Positions 50,571-61,839 of a stretch of DNA of 64,000 bases are shown piece after piece. Source of the DNA: Branchiostoma floridae (Eukaryota; Chordata; Leptocardii; Amphioxiformes; Branchiostomatidae); the NCBI RefSeq assembly GCF_000003815.2, contig NC_049989.1, positions 20,741,448 through 20,805,447 of the forward strand, read 5' to 3'. Within the stretch, counting starts at the first letter, position 1; the number at the start of each line of letters is the position of its first letter. Made by a program: the position numbers and the translations under genes. Under the pieces are notes generated by a model. It did not search any database. It was not told the origin of the DNA and saw only the letters and a program-made list of their open reading frames with translations.

Positions 50571-53500
50571 TCTTGTTTTGTTTGTTTGCATTTCATATCT
50601 GGTTAGACATGTAACACACCAGGTTTGTTGTTTCGTGGATAATCCGATTAAAAACAAAAACATTAGACGACCCTGAATTCCATAGTCAGTGAAAAGTCTG
50701 TTTCCATCCCATTACATTTTATATGTAACTGCCCCCATTATGAGGATGAAAGAAACAACCTTTTCGACAATCAATACAATATTTCCAACTTTTCACCAGT
50801 TGGTAGACCTCCAAAAATCTATATTCCTGTTAAAATCACAGAACCCACTTACTAAGTCATTAAAGACGTGGGACTATTCATCAGCCACTGCCTCCAAAGA
50901 AGAAGTCAAACCTCCCAGTAAACAAATTGAATGTAAAATCATGTATATAGATAGCTGTATAGAATAGACTCTTCTTACTTTTTACTGTCTGTACCCTTGC
51001 AATTAGCCTTTGGGCATGAATTTGCAAATAAACAAATAAAATTATTCTCCCTACAGGGTGCCCATGATAACATCACTCGAGACATTCAGCTGGCCAAGGA
51101 GCTCAGCATGTGCTTCGGGGTCAAACTGGTGCGTGGCGCCTACATGGACAAGGAACGAGCACTGGCCAAGGAGAAGGTGAGAGAGTTACCATAGTGCCTG
51201 GCACGGTTGTAACGTTGAGTGCTTCCGTGCCAGGCAGGCGGCCTGCCTGCCCTTACCCGGGAGCCTCAGCTCCCCCCCCCCCCACGATGCCCCATGCGTG
51301 GCCATTTGGGGGTACTACCATGCAGATGCAGATGCAGGTTCCATTTTTGGGTCGATGCATACATCACTTAAACACTAGCCTGTATGTGACCCAGTACATG
51401 GACCAGTGCAGGTTATTTGCAGGTAGACATCAGTAGTATAAACTACACAGCTCCAATGTTACCTGCTCTAGTATATTACCTGCAGCTGCACATGCAGGTG
51501 GTATTTTGAGCTCTGAGCTGTCATGCATTAAACAAACAAACAATTTGAAAGCGTAAACTGAGTACTTAACCCTCCATAGTGACTGCTGGCTCAGTACATC
51601 ACTTGCTAACAACGGAGGGTGGTACTCAGGTTAAACAAATCTCCACCCCAGGGCTACGAAGACCCGATCAATCCAATGTATGAGGCGACAGGAGTGATGT
51701 GCCACCGGCTGGTGGACACCATGCTGTGTGTAATGCTGATTGTAATATTTGGCCCAGAACCAGAGGTCTAATGGTTCTGACTCCCCTGACATGACACTGG
51801 TTTCGTGCCCTTAGAAAAGGCACTTTACAAGACTTTCCCCATGATCATGAGTACCTGACGTCATCACTTGGGGAAGTGAAAGGTGGTGGAAGGAAAGGGA
51901 CTTCATGATCACTTTCCCATACTGTGACCAATATACACAGTGGAAAACAACCCACACTAAACCTATGGTCTTCAAAAGGCTCAAGGCTACCTGAGGATCA
52001 CCTTAGTTTACCTTTTTTCCCAATCCTAGGGCTACAAGGACCCGATCAACCCAATGTATGAAGCAACAGGAGCGATGTACCACCAGTCTTGGATTTGAAT
52101 CTCCTGTGACAATTGACACTGGTTTTGTGCCCTTAGAAAAGGCACTTTACACGACTTTCCCCTGGGTGATGATGATTACTTCAGTGCGGGAGGTAAAAGG
52201 CAGTGAAAGGAAAAGGATGGGCTCCACCTAACCCATACTGTGCCCCAGACACAGTAGAAAATACCCTACGGCTATATAAAGGTTATGAGCTACCATCATC
52301 TTCACCTTTTTTCCACCCCCAGGGCTACGAGGACCCGATCAACCCAACGTACGAGGCAACAGGAGCGATGTATCACCGGCTGCTGGACACCATGCTACAC
52401 GAGATCAGTCGCCAGGGCCGGCGCTGCAAGCTCATGGTCGCCAGTCACAACGAGGACTCCATCAAGTATGCCGTGTCGAGGTGGGTCCAAGTTCAAAGTG
52501 TGTTCAAATATGGTGTAACTGCTTGTAATGGCTTGTGTCAAGATGACTACTGCTTGTAGACTGGCTTGTGTCCTATGTTGAGAGATGACTACTGCTTGTA
52601 GTGGCTTATATCCTTGAGTGCGAAGAAGAAGAAGAAGAAGTGCGAGATGACGTAACTGCTTGTAGTAGCTTGTGTCCTGTAGAATAATGCGAGATGGCTG
52701 CTCGTAATACTAAGTTGAAGTGCGACTCCTACGATGCAACTTGTATGTTATTTTGAACCTTCTCCCTGCTCACATAGCGCTGAACTATTATTTTTTTCCC
52801 AAAAAAGCTAGTTTCTCATTTTCCGCAGCTTATATAATAAATAATTGTATGCAATCGATTATCTTCCTTGCCTTTACTGTTAAAACAAGTTAAGAAGTCA
52901 CTATAAATCATTTCATTGGGAACATGTCAAAAGCTATCCTTCTACAAAAGGATCCAAGCTTTTTTTGTCACACTTTTCTTGCACTGGACGAGTTAAATCA
53001 TTTTGATTTCAATAGGATGCCATCCGCAAAGCGATGCTTTTTTATGTCCTCTTCAATCTGTACATGTAAGACTTTCAGTTCCACTAATTTTACTTTAAAG
53101 AAAAGAAAAAATTGTTCGCATGAGACAACTCCAAGCCTTTTAGATGCAGCAAGGAGAAGGTTGAAGACAAATGAGCAAACAGCTGCAACCTGGGCTCAAG
53201 GACTGGTTTTAGAAAAAGAACCAAAGGTTAAGGATATAGATGTGATTAAAGTGACGACAGGAGACGGCCAATTGCGCTTGACAGCTTTAGATCCTAGCTT
53301 AGCTTAGTAACTAGATTGAAGCATTTATGGCAGCAAAACTGGAAAGGGAAGTTTTGCATGTTATCTGCAGGTGCAGGTGAATGTTTCGTTCACTGAGCCA
53401 GTACTAACCAATGAGTGATCATGGTTGAATTGCTTCGAATATGCGCTATAATCATTATTAACCTAATTGGAACTTGTTTCTCCCAATTTTGACTGGCTGA

Positions 53501-55045
53501 AAGTTGAGTTGGAGATTCTGAAATGATTTGTGTGCAATAATTCCACGATGGTGACAGATTGTTGCCTTGCAGTCTAACAACTTAAACTGATTGCGAAGGC
53601 TGAGGGTCAAGGGTCAGTGGCTGCAAGGTCACCAGCTTCGGGGGTCAAGGTAGCTGGTAACTCTAGGGACCTGTGCAGGTCACGGGTCGTGGTAACTATG
53701 GCAACGGTAACTATGGTAACATGTCTGTCTTCCTGTTGTATGTTTTAAGTGCAGTATTGTGTTCTTTATTTGTTAGTCAATTGTGACACATACAGAAATG
53801 CAGTTACATTTGGTCATGCTCTAAGCTAAATGCCAAAATGCAGAATGTGTTATAGGTACTTTAATGAACGATTTACATTGTATGTTTAAGCACACAAAAT
53901 TTGTTGCTTTGCACTGTTACTGGCCAGGACTTCATTTCTTTGGTTCCTGGTGTAAGATGATTGATAACAGTAGTACTGGGCTATATAATTTGTCTTTTAT
54001 TCACTGTACAGTACTACATTTGTACATTAAATCTGTTGTAAAAGGTTGTTTCTTCTGTTGTGTTGTTAATGCCCAATGGTCTGTTCTGTCAACCTTTCCT
54101 CAATTATATGTCCTTTTTCGGTGTAAAAAAAGCAGGTGGCCTGGCCCAGAAACCTGATAAAATCTTTTTTTTTTTTTCTTCTCTGTTCCTTCAGGATGAG
54201 AGAGCTGGGGATAGAGCGGAACGACGGCCGGGTGTGCTTCGGACAGCTGTATGGCATGTGTGACCAGGTCTCCTACCCACTGGGTGAGTTATACTGGGAT
54301 ATGGGTGGGTCTGTAGGTTGAGTGGGTCTGTAGGTTGGGTGGGTCTAATGACCGAGAGTGCTTCGGACAGGTGTACGGCATGTGTGACCAGGTCTCCTAC
54401 CCACTGGGTGAGTTATACCCAGGGACATGGGTGGGTTGTATTGGGTGGGTCTATAGACTGGGTGTGCCTTGAGCACCTGTCAGCATGTGTGATCTGGTCT
54501 CCCTAAGTTGTAATAGAACATGGGTGGGTTTAGACTGGGTGAGTTGTACTGGGTGTGTTACTTGAGGTATAAGGTCGCCTTCCCTGACTGTATGGGTTGG
54601 TCAGTGGTGAACAGCATGGGTGGGTTAACCTCCTAGACTCGGTGAGTTGGGATGTGGGTTATATACTGGGACTTAAAATCCTTGTTGTTGTTTTTTCAAA
54701 CTGCACAGGCCAGGCAGGTTATGCGGTGTACAAGACAATAAAATTTAATGTATTTCTGCTGTGACCAACAAAACAAAACAGTTTGGGTGATTTTGAATCC
54801 TTACTTGTTAAAATGAAATGAAATAATGCATAGTTTTTGTTTTTCTTTCAAACTGCACAGGTCAGGCGGGGTATGCGGTGTACAAGTCGACCCCCATCGG
54901 GCCCATGGAGACGACCCTGGCGTACCTGCAGCGCCGGGCGCTCGAAAACCGCTCGGTACTCAGCGGGATCCGCAAGGAGCGTGACCAGCTCTGGAGCGAG
55001 ATGAAGAGGAGGATCGCTCATCCTCAGTCCTGGAAAAACGTCTGA
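45447..55045 (+). CDS. prodh2: Hydroxyproline dehydrogenase-type PRODH family enzyme, 516 aa
   Basis: Exons: 45447-45570, 47035-47270, 47985-48181, 48980-49109, 49592-49675, 50106-50333, 51057-51176, 52323-52480, 54195-54283, 54861-55045. Phases close to 516 codons plus TGA. The start ATG is preceded by an in-frame TGA in the same exon. The N-terminus is basic and lacks acids for 33 residues, as expected of a mitochondrial presequence. Family motifs are TWEIARALLVLRLC, ADAEYTY (D296), FGVKLVRGAY (K396), EDPINPTYEAT, MVASHNED, VCFGQLYGMCDQVS, and YLQRRALENRS (R480, R481). These belong to the FAD-binding barrel that oxidises (hydroxy)proline. S465 (VYKS) stands where proline-specific enzymes have Tyr, which marks hydroxyproline dehydrogenase. 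PIG replaces the usual PYG just after it. Exons 2, 8, 9 and 10 each have partial copies nearby. Confidence 0.94.
46626..46939. mobile_element. hAT-type MITE, copy 3
   Basis: It has the same family termini and is flanked by the perfect 8-bp duplication attctcag (46618-46625 and 46940-46947). It is in PRODH2 intron 1, about 95 bp before exon 2. Confidence 0.93.
47250..47650 (+). repeat. Tandem copies of PRODH2 exon 2 donor edge
   Basis: The last bases of exon 2 and the donor region (ctggtcgacaacagtctcaa, then ggtaag) recur at about 47418-47439 with ggtatg. The downstream intron blocks (tagatatatcg, tctactgtaaat, gactgcttcaccccc, aaaagtttttgttttgtc) also repeat. The copy keeps a usable-looking donor. 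Confidence 0.8.
50519..50568 (+). repeat. Microsatellite (CA)n
   Basis: About 24 ca units with one interruption, in PRODH2 intron 6. Confidence 0.95.
51640..52312 (+). repeat. Two decoy copies of PRODH2 exon 8 start
   Basis: Copy 1 (from about 51652) and copy 2 (from about 52030) each have a pyrimidine tract, AG, and 60-75 bases of exon 8 (ggctac..ggacccgatcaa). Each is followed by the same SINE-body block (cccttagaaaaggcacttta at about 51809 and 52131). The repeated unit is therefore acceptor plus exon edge plus SINE piece, about 380 and 290 bp. Copy 1 reads into a TAA after some 35 codons and copy 2 into a TGA after about 22, so use of either would truncate the enzyme. Confidence 0.88.
52924..53307 (+). 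other. Unrecognised 127-codon ORF in PRODH2 intron 8
   Basis: An open frame with a plausible charged C-terminal half (about residues 70-127: lysine/arginine-rich then acidic) but no motif I recognise, no clear promoter and no splice logic with PRODH2. It may be chance or a relic of an inserted sequence. Confidence 0.15.
54284..54670 (+). repeat. Donor-like minisatellite in PRODH2 intron 9
   Basis: Irregular units around gggtgagttatactggg and tgggtgggtct fill the intron immediately after the exon 9 donor. One unit (about 54351-54415) also carries 50 bases of exon 9 itself (gtgcttcggacaggtgtacg) with its donor. Many units contain ggtgagt, a consensus 5' splice site. The G-rich strand could form quadruplexes. 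Confidence 0.85.
54703..54750 (+). repeat. Partial copy of PRODH2 exon 10 acceptor edge
   Basis: The block aaactgcacaggccaggcag, then gttatgcggtgtacaag, matches the start of exon 10 (54861) and its acceptor. It diverges after about 30 coding bases. Confidence 0.8.
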
Positions 55046-55053
55046 ATCTTATC

Positions 55054-55226
55054 ACTGTAAAATAATGCATTTAAGTTTGCGGAGATTTAATTTTGCGGTA
55101 GCACCACAGTAGTCTCTTTAATACTGTTATGGAAAAATATTCGCGGTGGTTTTAAATTTGCGGTGAAGCGGCCGCCGCGAGAACCGTGAACATTAAACCA
55201 CCATGAAAGTGTCTGCATTTACAGTA
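55054..55226. repeat. MITE of the tactgtaaatgca family in PRODH2 3' UTR
   Basis: It starts 9 bases after the PRODH2 stop codon and ends gcatttacagta. Interior blocks are gcggtggtttta and ccgccgcgag. It is presumably transcribed as part of the mRNA. Confidence 0.75.
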
Positions 55227-55246
55227 ACCTACAGGCAATATAACTA

Positions 55247-55442
55247 ACCTGGGTACCATCCGGAAAGTAGTTCGCTCCGGCGTTCATTATATACTATACA
55301 CAGTCAGTCGCTTCTTAGCTCTGACGTTCATTGTACACTATATAAAGTTGCTTCTCTGCCGTTTCATCTGAAACCCTGACCATCTTACAATAGCAGAACA
55401 TATAGGAGCGATATACTCAATAATCCGCATGGTACCCAGGCT
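55247..55442. repeat. MITE (agcctgggtac family)
   Basis: The left end aacctgggtaccatccgga mirrors the right end atggtacccaggct. About 195 bp, directly after the previous element. Confidence 0.65.
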
Positions 55443-56383
55443 ACTGCAGAACAGGGTTACAGGGTAATGTCATAAAGCCAAAAGGTGCATACATGTACAT
55501 GTATGTTCCAACACAATCCTGTTGTTCTGACACACCTATGTTCCAACAACCCCGGCCTACATGTACAAAATGTATGTTTTAACCCCCTTGTTTATTCATT
55601 TAAAAACATTTCTTTAATGTTTTAAAGAATAGGGTTAAAGTTGGGGCTTTGGTTAGGGTTATGATTTCAGAACAACGCATTACATGCTATGTACATGACG
55701 TATATTTAATCTATAGGTGTCATAACATACGATGTATATAGGGGTTCAACCATAATGTTAAAGGGAAGGGCAGTGGCTAATTCGAATTGTTCTGTGAGCT
55801 AAAAGCCACACACTTCTTTGTGAAGTTTCTCACACTATTGTTCTTGTTTATCATAATTGTACATGGAAAGTGGATTTCAATTAATTACACTAAATTAAAT
55901 GTACATACTACTTTTACAACAAAGTTTACAGGAGTATGGAGGTAGTGTATGTGATTGCAAGGCAATCAAAACATTTAAGCAGGGACAATACAAAAAATGT
56001 AACAGGTTTCTATTTGGATCTGCTTATTATAATAAGCTTGACAATGTATACGTCTGTCTGCTTTATCTTAAATCGTAAAGTGGCAAAAAGCCACAAAAAG
56101 TTACTTTGGAGTTTGGACCACTTCATTGTCTAGAATTATGCAAAATGATGGAAACACTGTCTGGTGTTATCTTTACTTTAAAGGCAGGTAACATATTTTA
56201 AAGTAAATTAACAAGAAGTTTTAAAGATATTGTCAAATATTCATTGTAAAGGTATAACCTAACTAATGTTGATGATGTACATTATTATATTAACATACTT
56301 ATTATTTACATGTTGTATACTAAGAAAGAACTGTCTATCACATGCCTTTTATTGCATTTGCTTATTAATCATGTCCTCCACAA

Positions 56384-56745
56384 GGCCACACCGATTTAAT
56401 TTCTTGGTTCACGGATTCGCTCGCTCCTATTTTTTGGGGAAAAAAAATAAAAATAAAAATTACTACTCAGCAAATTTTCACCACTAATGAAACCATTCAC
56501 CAACTTTCTGGTGTAGCAAATTGGCCTTTATATTATAAGCTCCTTAAAGTGTGGGTACAGGTGCTGTTACTGTACAAAAATAGTGTTTTTGTACTTTTTT
56601 CAAGCTGAAAACTTTTTTTCTTAATGTTTTGCATTAGCCGTTACCTTTACCCCAACCATTTTACAATTTTTATTTTTATTTCGCCCTCTCGCTCCATATT
56701 TTTTATGAAAAAATCTGTGAACCAAGAAATTAAATTGGTGTGGCC
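56384..56745. mobile_element. PIF/Harbinger-type MITE, copy 3
   Basis: Opposite orientation to copies 1 and 2, with a similar length of 362 bp. It is flanked by the 3-bp duplication caa (56381-56383 and 56746-56748). Confidence 0.88.
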
Positions 56746-56902
56746 CAAGGGGATAGTCTGTCTTTTGCTAGGAAAAGTTTTGCTCTGAATCAACTTTTGC
56801 CGATGGAGGCCTTAAGCTTGCGTGGATGAATGGTTTGGGACTCAGTCAATGTAACCCAGCACTTCTGAAGGCCCTTCCGAATACTATTATTCTGAATCAG
56901 AG

Positions 56903-56942
56903 TTGGGATGGCCGAGCGGTCTGTGCTACCTTTAAGGCATGT
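56903..56942 (+). repeat. tRNA-Leu/Ser-like fragment
   Basis: The sequence gttgggatggccgagcggtc matches the acceptor-stem and D-loop part of tRNA-Leu/Ser genes. No anticodon or T arm follows, so this is a SINE head or pseudogene piece and not a tRNA gene. Confidence 0.4.
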
Positions 56943-57348
56943 TTTCTTTGTTAAACAAATCCCCCTTTTTTTAAAATTCAATTCAAGACTTTGGTGTTTA
57001 ACCACTCTCTCTTCATGTAATTTGGTTTCACATCCATTTTTTTAGATACATACTTCTCACTCCACAATACCGTCTATATTATATAATAGTGTGCAAGTTC
57101 ATGGCGGTATGTGAATTTAAGTATCACTGTAATAGTTGCAATTTGTTACTCCAACCATTTTAATCAGGTTCTGTTACAAGGACTATGTACACAGATGTAC
57201 ATAATTCCACATTCACCGGTTGAAATAGTAGTAGGCATCCTTCCAGTTGAAATAGTAGTTATAACAATAATTTTGTTGTCTGAAATAGCAATATTTCAAT
57301 ATCAATCCTTAATATACAAATGGTATTACAAAAATTCTAACCTACGAA

Positions 57349-57354
57349 AATAAA
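57349..57354 (+). terminator. Candidate plus-strand poly(A) signal
   Basis: AATAAA on the plus strand could end the PRODH2 transcript, which would give a 2.3-kb 3' untranslated region containing three MITEs. A mirrored minus-strand signal lies 40 bases further on. Confidence 0.35.
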
Positions 57355-57392
57355 CAAATTTAAACACATGAACTGGCAAGGTTTTGTAGTGT

Positions 57393-57398
57393 TTTATT
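57393..57398 (-). terminator. Candidate minus-strand poly(A) signal
   Basis: AATAAA on the minus strand could be a distal 3' end for the convergent PRODH gene. The distance from its stop (4.6 kb) is long, so this is tentative. Confidence 0.25.
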
Positions 57399-57399
57399 C

Positions 57400-60300
57400 A
57401 TAAATGTTTCATAATATCAATATACATTTTCTAAAACCACGACAAAACTGACTCGTATTACTGGCTGTAGTTTATGACATAAATATTTGTTATGTTTGCA
57501 CGTCATGACATGTGTAATGCTCTATAGCTAAACTGTTGATATGACTTCTAACAAAAGGCACATTTCTTAAAACACCCTCAAAGTCACATAATTCAAGGTT
57601 ATACCTCAAGGTTACATAAAGGTCACATTTTACTCATGCATAGAAATATTGTCCAGGACTTGTTGCACATGTAGCAACAAATTGATACATTAATGAATGC
57701 TACAGTTGACAAAGGTGGGTTGGGTGTTGCAGCTGTTGCCTGCTGTGGTTTTGTTACAATGTAGCAAACATGGCGAGGCTAATGCTACAGTACAGGCTGC
57801 TACTTTAAGCAAAAATTCCAACATTTAAAAGTTGCAGAACAATTCCTTTAATTTGCTTCAGTCTATGTTCCAAAATTGCAAATGATGCAACTTAAAAATA
57901 TCTATATAAAAACACTGAATTCGTCTAAATCTGAAGCAACCTCACATTCTCTCTCATCTTTCTATCCTCACACCCAGCCTGCTAAAAATAGTAAAATTCC
58001 AACATTCGTGTCTTTTCATACATTGTATGATTAGACACATTCTGAAGAGACAAAGCCAACATGACAGAAGAATGTCCACAACTTGTGGTCTATCAAATTA
58101 TAACAAAAACAAAGATCAAATTAAAGCATTCTGAATTCGTAGAATCAGAGTGTGGCTTTCGACTTTGTCTACCAACATTGAATGAAGGCAAACTTTTTTG
58201 CCATATAATTAAAACATATTAGCTCGCTTGTAATATGATGTTACAAAATGCATCACAGTTGCTCAAAGGTATTGTGTTTTCAGGGAACTCCTAAGTGAGA
58301 CCCCTTGGCAAGACAAGTATATCATAAGAGAAATGGAAGAGGTCTGTGGCCATTAAATCATTTACTTCAATGGAAAAGGGAAAATGGAGAAAATGTTTGT
58401 ACGGGAAGATTGAAAATACAAATTGTACCATGATAACCGGAATAGACAGTTAATCATTTTTTTATAGTGGTTGAGATTATCCAAACCACTTTTAAGTATG
58501 CTTTGAGCTGGGCTACTCAGTATAACATCTATTATCATAATACCGGTACGTTTACGACGATTTCTCTAGGCATACTGATTTGACAAATTGTCAACGCATC
58601 ATTTTCTCCAGTTACATGTTGCTGTTATAGGTTACCCTTGCCACTTCTTCTGTGTAACTTTTCTGCCACTCTTGTCCTGCTAAAAGCGTAATATTGTAAT
58701 TGTAACACGCCGCGGAATTACACGGCGAACGGGCGCGTGGTTGGGAGGGGGTAAAAAATACCGGTAGGAAGAAACACGGCACAATTAACTGCCGCTATGT
58801 ACCTTTATACATCCTCTGATGTTCCTTCCTTTTCTGTCAGTAAATGCATAAAACATAAACCTGCATGAGCATACAAAATGTCATGAGAAAACGGACGTAT
58901 ACTGTCAAGAATTTTCATTTAACTTCTGTCCGTCACAACCGCTATGACGTAACACTTCACTGCTAGCGTAGATATAAAAATGGCGGGAAAATGGCTGCGT
59001 ACGTTCAATTTTGCCCATTCAGTCGTAGATCCGGGCTATTATGCAACGGTTCTTCACACTTTTACATGAGTTGTAGGTCACCAACAGAAATTCAAGATTG
59101 TTGTTGAATCATGTGCGTCTTGTGCCGTGAGCATGTGTAATTATGATCTATAAATTTGGCAATGAATGTGACAGTGTGTTCGTCCCACGACGAGCTGCCT
59201 ACCCCGAAAAAGATACTGAAAACTTTTGGGCTTGTTGTCTTCGAATACATTGTTATCGATGCTTTGTAAATGATGTATTGGACACCTAGGTGTCTGAAGT
59301 GTGCACAGCTCAGAAATAACTATTGTTGCATGTATAGATCTCTTTAAGTTCCAGTATTTTTAATCTACCGGTATAAGTCTTACTACCGGTATTATGCCAA
59401 TGCATGTTACATGGCTGGAAAAAAAAAAGCTCACAATAAACATAAAGAAGACTACATCCTTGGCAGCAATGATATTGAACATGGCTATGTTCCTTCGTTT
59501 GGAAAAAATACCGAAATCGACTAATACAGGCCATCAAGGCACAAGGTCTTTACCCACCACGTTCAAACAGTTACCCTTGACGCTCCTTCCCCATCCACAT
59601 TACATAGACTGACTGAACTTTGACCCTTCACTCACAGTGCTATCTCTCTCTTACCTCACTCTAAGCCAATAGGCTTATCATGTGATCACCAGCATTCTGG
59701 CTTCTGATTGGATAACACCAGGTCACCCGATGATTACAGACAACCATGCTGATGACATGACCTTACTGAAGCTTCTCCCTATACAAATTTGGTACCTACT
59801 GGCTACCTTTATAATCATTATAGCAGGTTAAAGGCATTATTTACAAGGCATTTAGACCTGCAACTGATGCTATGGACCGGCATTAGAGGTATCACATATG
59901 ATAGTTTTTCAACATTAAATATCTAGTCATTGTGCTACTTTAAGCTGACATTGACAATAATTATTTCAATCTGTACATTGCACTGAACATTACAATTGTA
60001 TTGAAGAAAAACTCAGTAGAAGACCCTGCTTTGACATTAGACTTGATCATTTCTGTGCGTAATTTGCAGAATATATACTGGTCACATAAGGAGCATATCC
60101 TTAACCTAGAAAATGTTGAAACCATCAGAACAATATCTCTAAAGCAGTAGTCATGGACTGACTAAAACAATCATGGCATTTACTGATTTAGAGGTAAGTT
60201 TAAAAGTCAACGTTCAAGGTAAAGCTATAATATACACCGGATAAAATTAAACTGACACCAAACTGACCACTTGTCTTCTTAACAGAACATCATAGCTCAA

Positions 60301-61830
60301 AATTATATGTATCACGAGCTCTAGTCCAACACACTGATGTAAAAACAAAGTAGAGATCAATAGTTATGATACACTTAAAACATTTGTATTGCAGATTACT
60401 AGATGTTTCACTTATATTTAGAGACTAATTATAATACTTGACCAGGCAGCTGGCTATTTTTAAATAATACTTTCTGGTAAACGCCTGCAAAGTATAAGCC
60501 TGGTCAAGGATCCAACTGCTCATGTGCAGTGAGATGCATTCTGGGTGATATGTCAATGTTGAAGGCCCCTGAGAAGTAAACAAAACAAACCTTTTCATGT
60601 ATCAAACATCGTCTAGACAAGAGATGTTTACAAGTTAGAGGCCTTCAGACATAAAATGCACAGTGCATTTTGTTGAGCATGCTCAGTTTACACTGTGAAC
60701 TGACTTATTAGCAGAGCAGAACTGGCCCCGTAGGCAGATATCCTGAGATATGAGAGACTGTTGCAGAGTCATTCAATATCATTCCCCTCCCAAATACTGT
60801 AATTCACTTTGTCTTCACGGTACCAAATTTTCACGGTCTGAGAAAATTTAATGTTCACGGAACTTAATGTTCACGGAACTTAATGTTCACTGTCGTGACA
60901 TGTGCGCATTAAAAAAGGCTGTGATCTATTTGTTATCAGTAATGATAAGTTCACGTTATAGTCGTCACAGTGAAAAACGTGAACATAACAGTACAGTGAA
61001 AAAATCAGGAATTACAATAGTCTTATAATATACCCCCCTCTGGGCTAAGCCGGCTACATCTGTCCTTTGCAAGGTCTCACAGAGCAGGACTGTCTCCAGC
61101 TTTAACTTGAAATTTTTCAGTCCCATGCCGTCTTAAGGATCCCATCTTGTTGATTTCCTACTAGTTAAATCTGTGTCCTTTTAACTTCCAACTTTAATTT
61201 GGATGGATGGGGTGAAAAATTTGTCTGTCCAAACAAGCAAATTTCCACCACAGGACAGAGGGATGGGTCATGAAGACAGCCCTGCACAAGATCAACCCTT
61301 TAGAGCATTGATTACAAGAGCTAAGGGATCCCCAAACCCATGAGGTAGACACATCCACGTAAACATTTACACAACCCCTATTGTTTGTACATTAATTTGC
61401 CATACTTACATTCAATTTGTACATTGATTTTTGGAACAAGCCTCCTCCAACCCACGGCAACATACAGTCAAACCTAGTGACCACCTCTTTGTATGAAGAC
61501 CATTTTTGGTGGCCCCCTTATACACATTTATCTCTATTGACACAATAGAAAGAAGAATCCATTCAATCTTGGTGACCTGTCCAGATAGACTGGAATCTAT
61601 CACTAGAATTCCTTGAAGGGTCTTCTTGACCAGATTTGACTACATATTATGTATTACTAAGTAATGCCATAAAGTTATTATGTATTACTAAGTAATGCCA
61701 CAAAGTACCCCCCCCTCACCAATAATGATAGACTCCCTGTTTTACTTGACACAAGGGTTGTAGACATGTTGCCATTACATTGTACATATTAAAACATGAT
61801 GAAACAACCCCTCCCTCACAATGACAGACC
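57400..61830. other. Convergent PRODH2-PRODH intergenic region
   Basis: AT-rich with no supported exon. A GC-rich stretch with tgacgtaac and atggcgggaaaatggctgcg lies at about 58700-59000 and looks promoter-like, but I see no gene after it. The caaggatccaact repeat is at about 60498, a palindromic element at 60787-61015, and a 30-bp direct repeat (ttatgtattactaagtaatg) at 61647 and 61678. Confidence 0.45.
60787..61015. repeat. Palindromic element with ttcacgg blocks
   Basis: Ends are tactgtaattcac and ggaattacaata. The interior has a triplicated aatgttcacggaactt unit and mirrored gtgaacataac, so it folds on itself. Confidence 0.55.
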
Positions 61831-61839
61831 ACCACCCCC

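Noticed and set aside
50448-50676. Cysteine/valine and histidine/threonine repeat ORFs
   Set aside because: They are translations of the (CA)n microsatellite.
56903-56942. Possible tRNA-Leu gene
   Set aside because: Only the acceptor and D-arm part matches. There is no anticodon arm or T arm after it.
58700-59140. GC-rich, CRE-containing stretch with an ATGGCGGGAAAATGG start
   Set aside because: The frame ends after about 30 codons and no splice partner is recognisable, so it is kept only as a note in the intergenic region.
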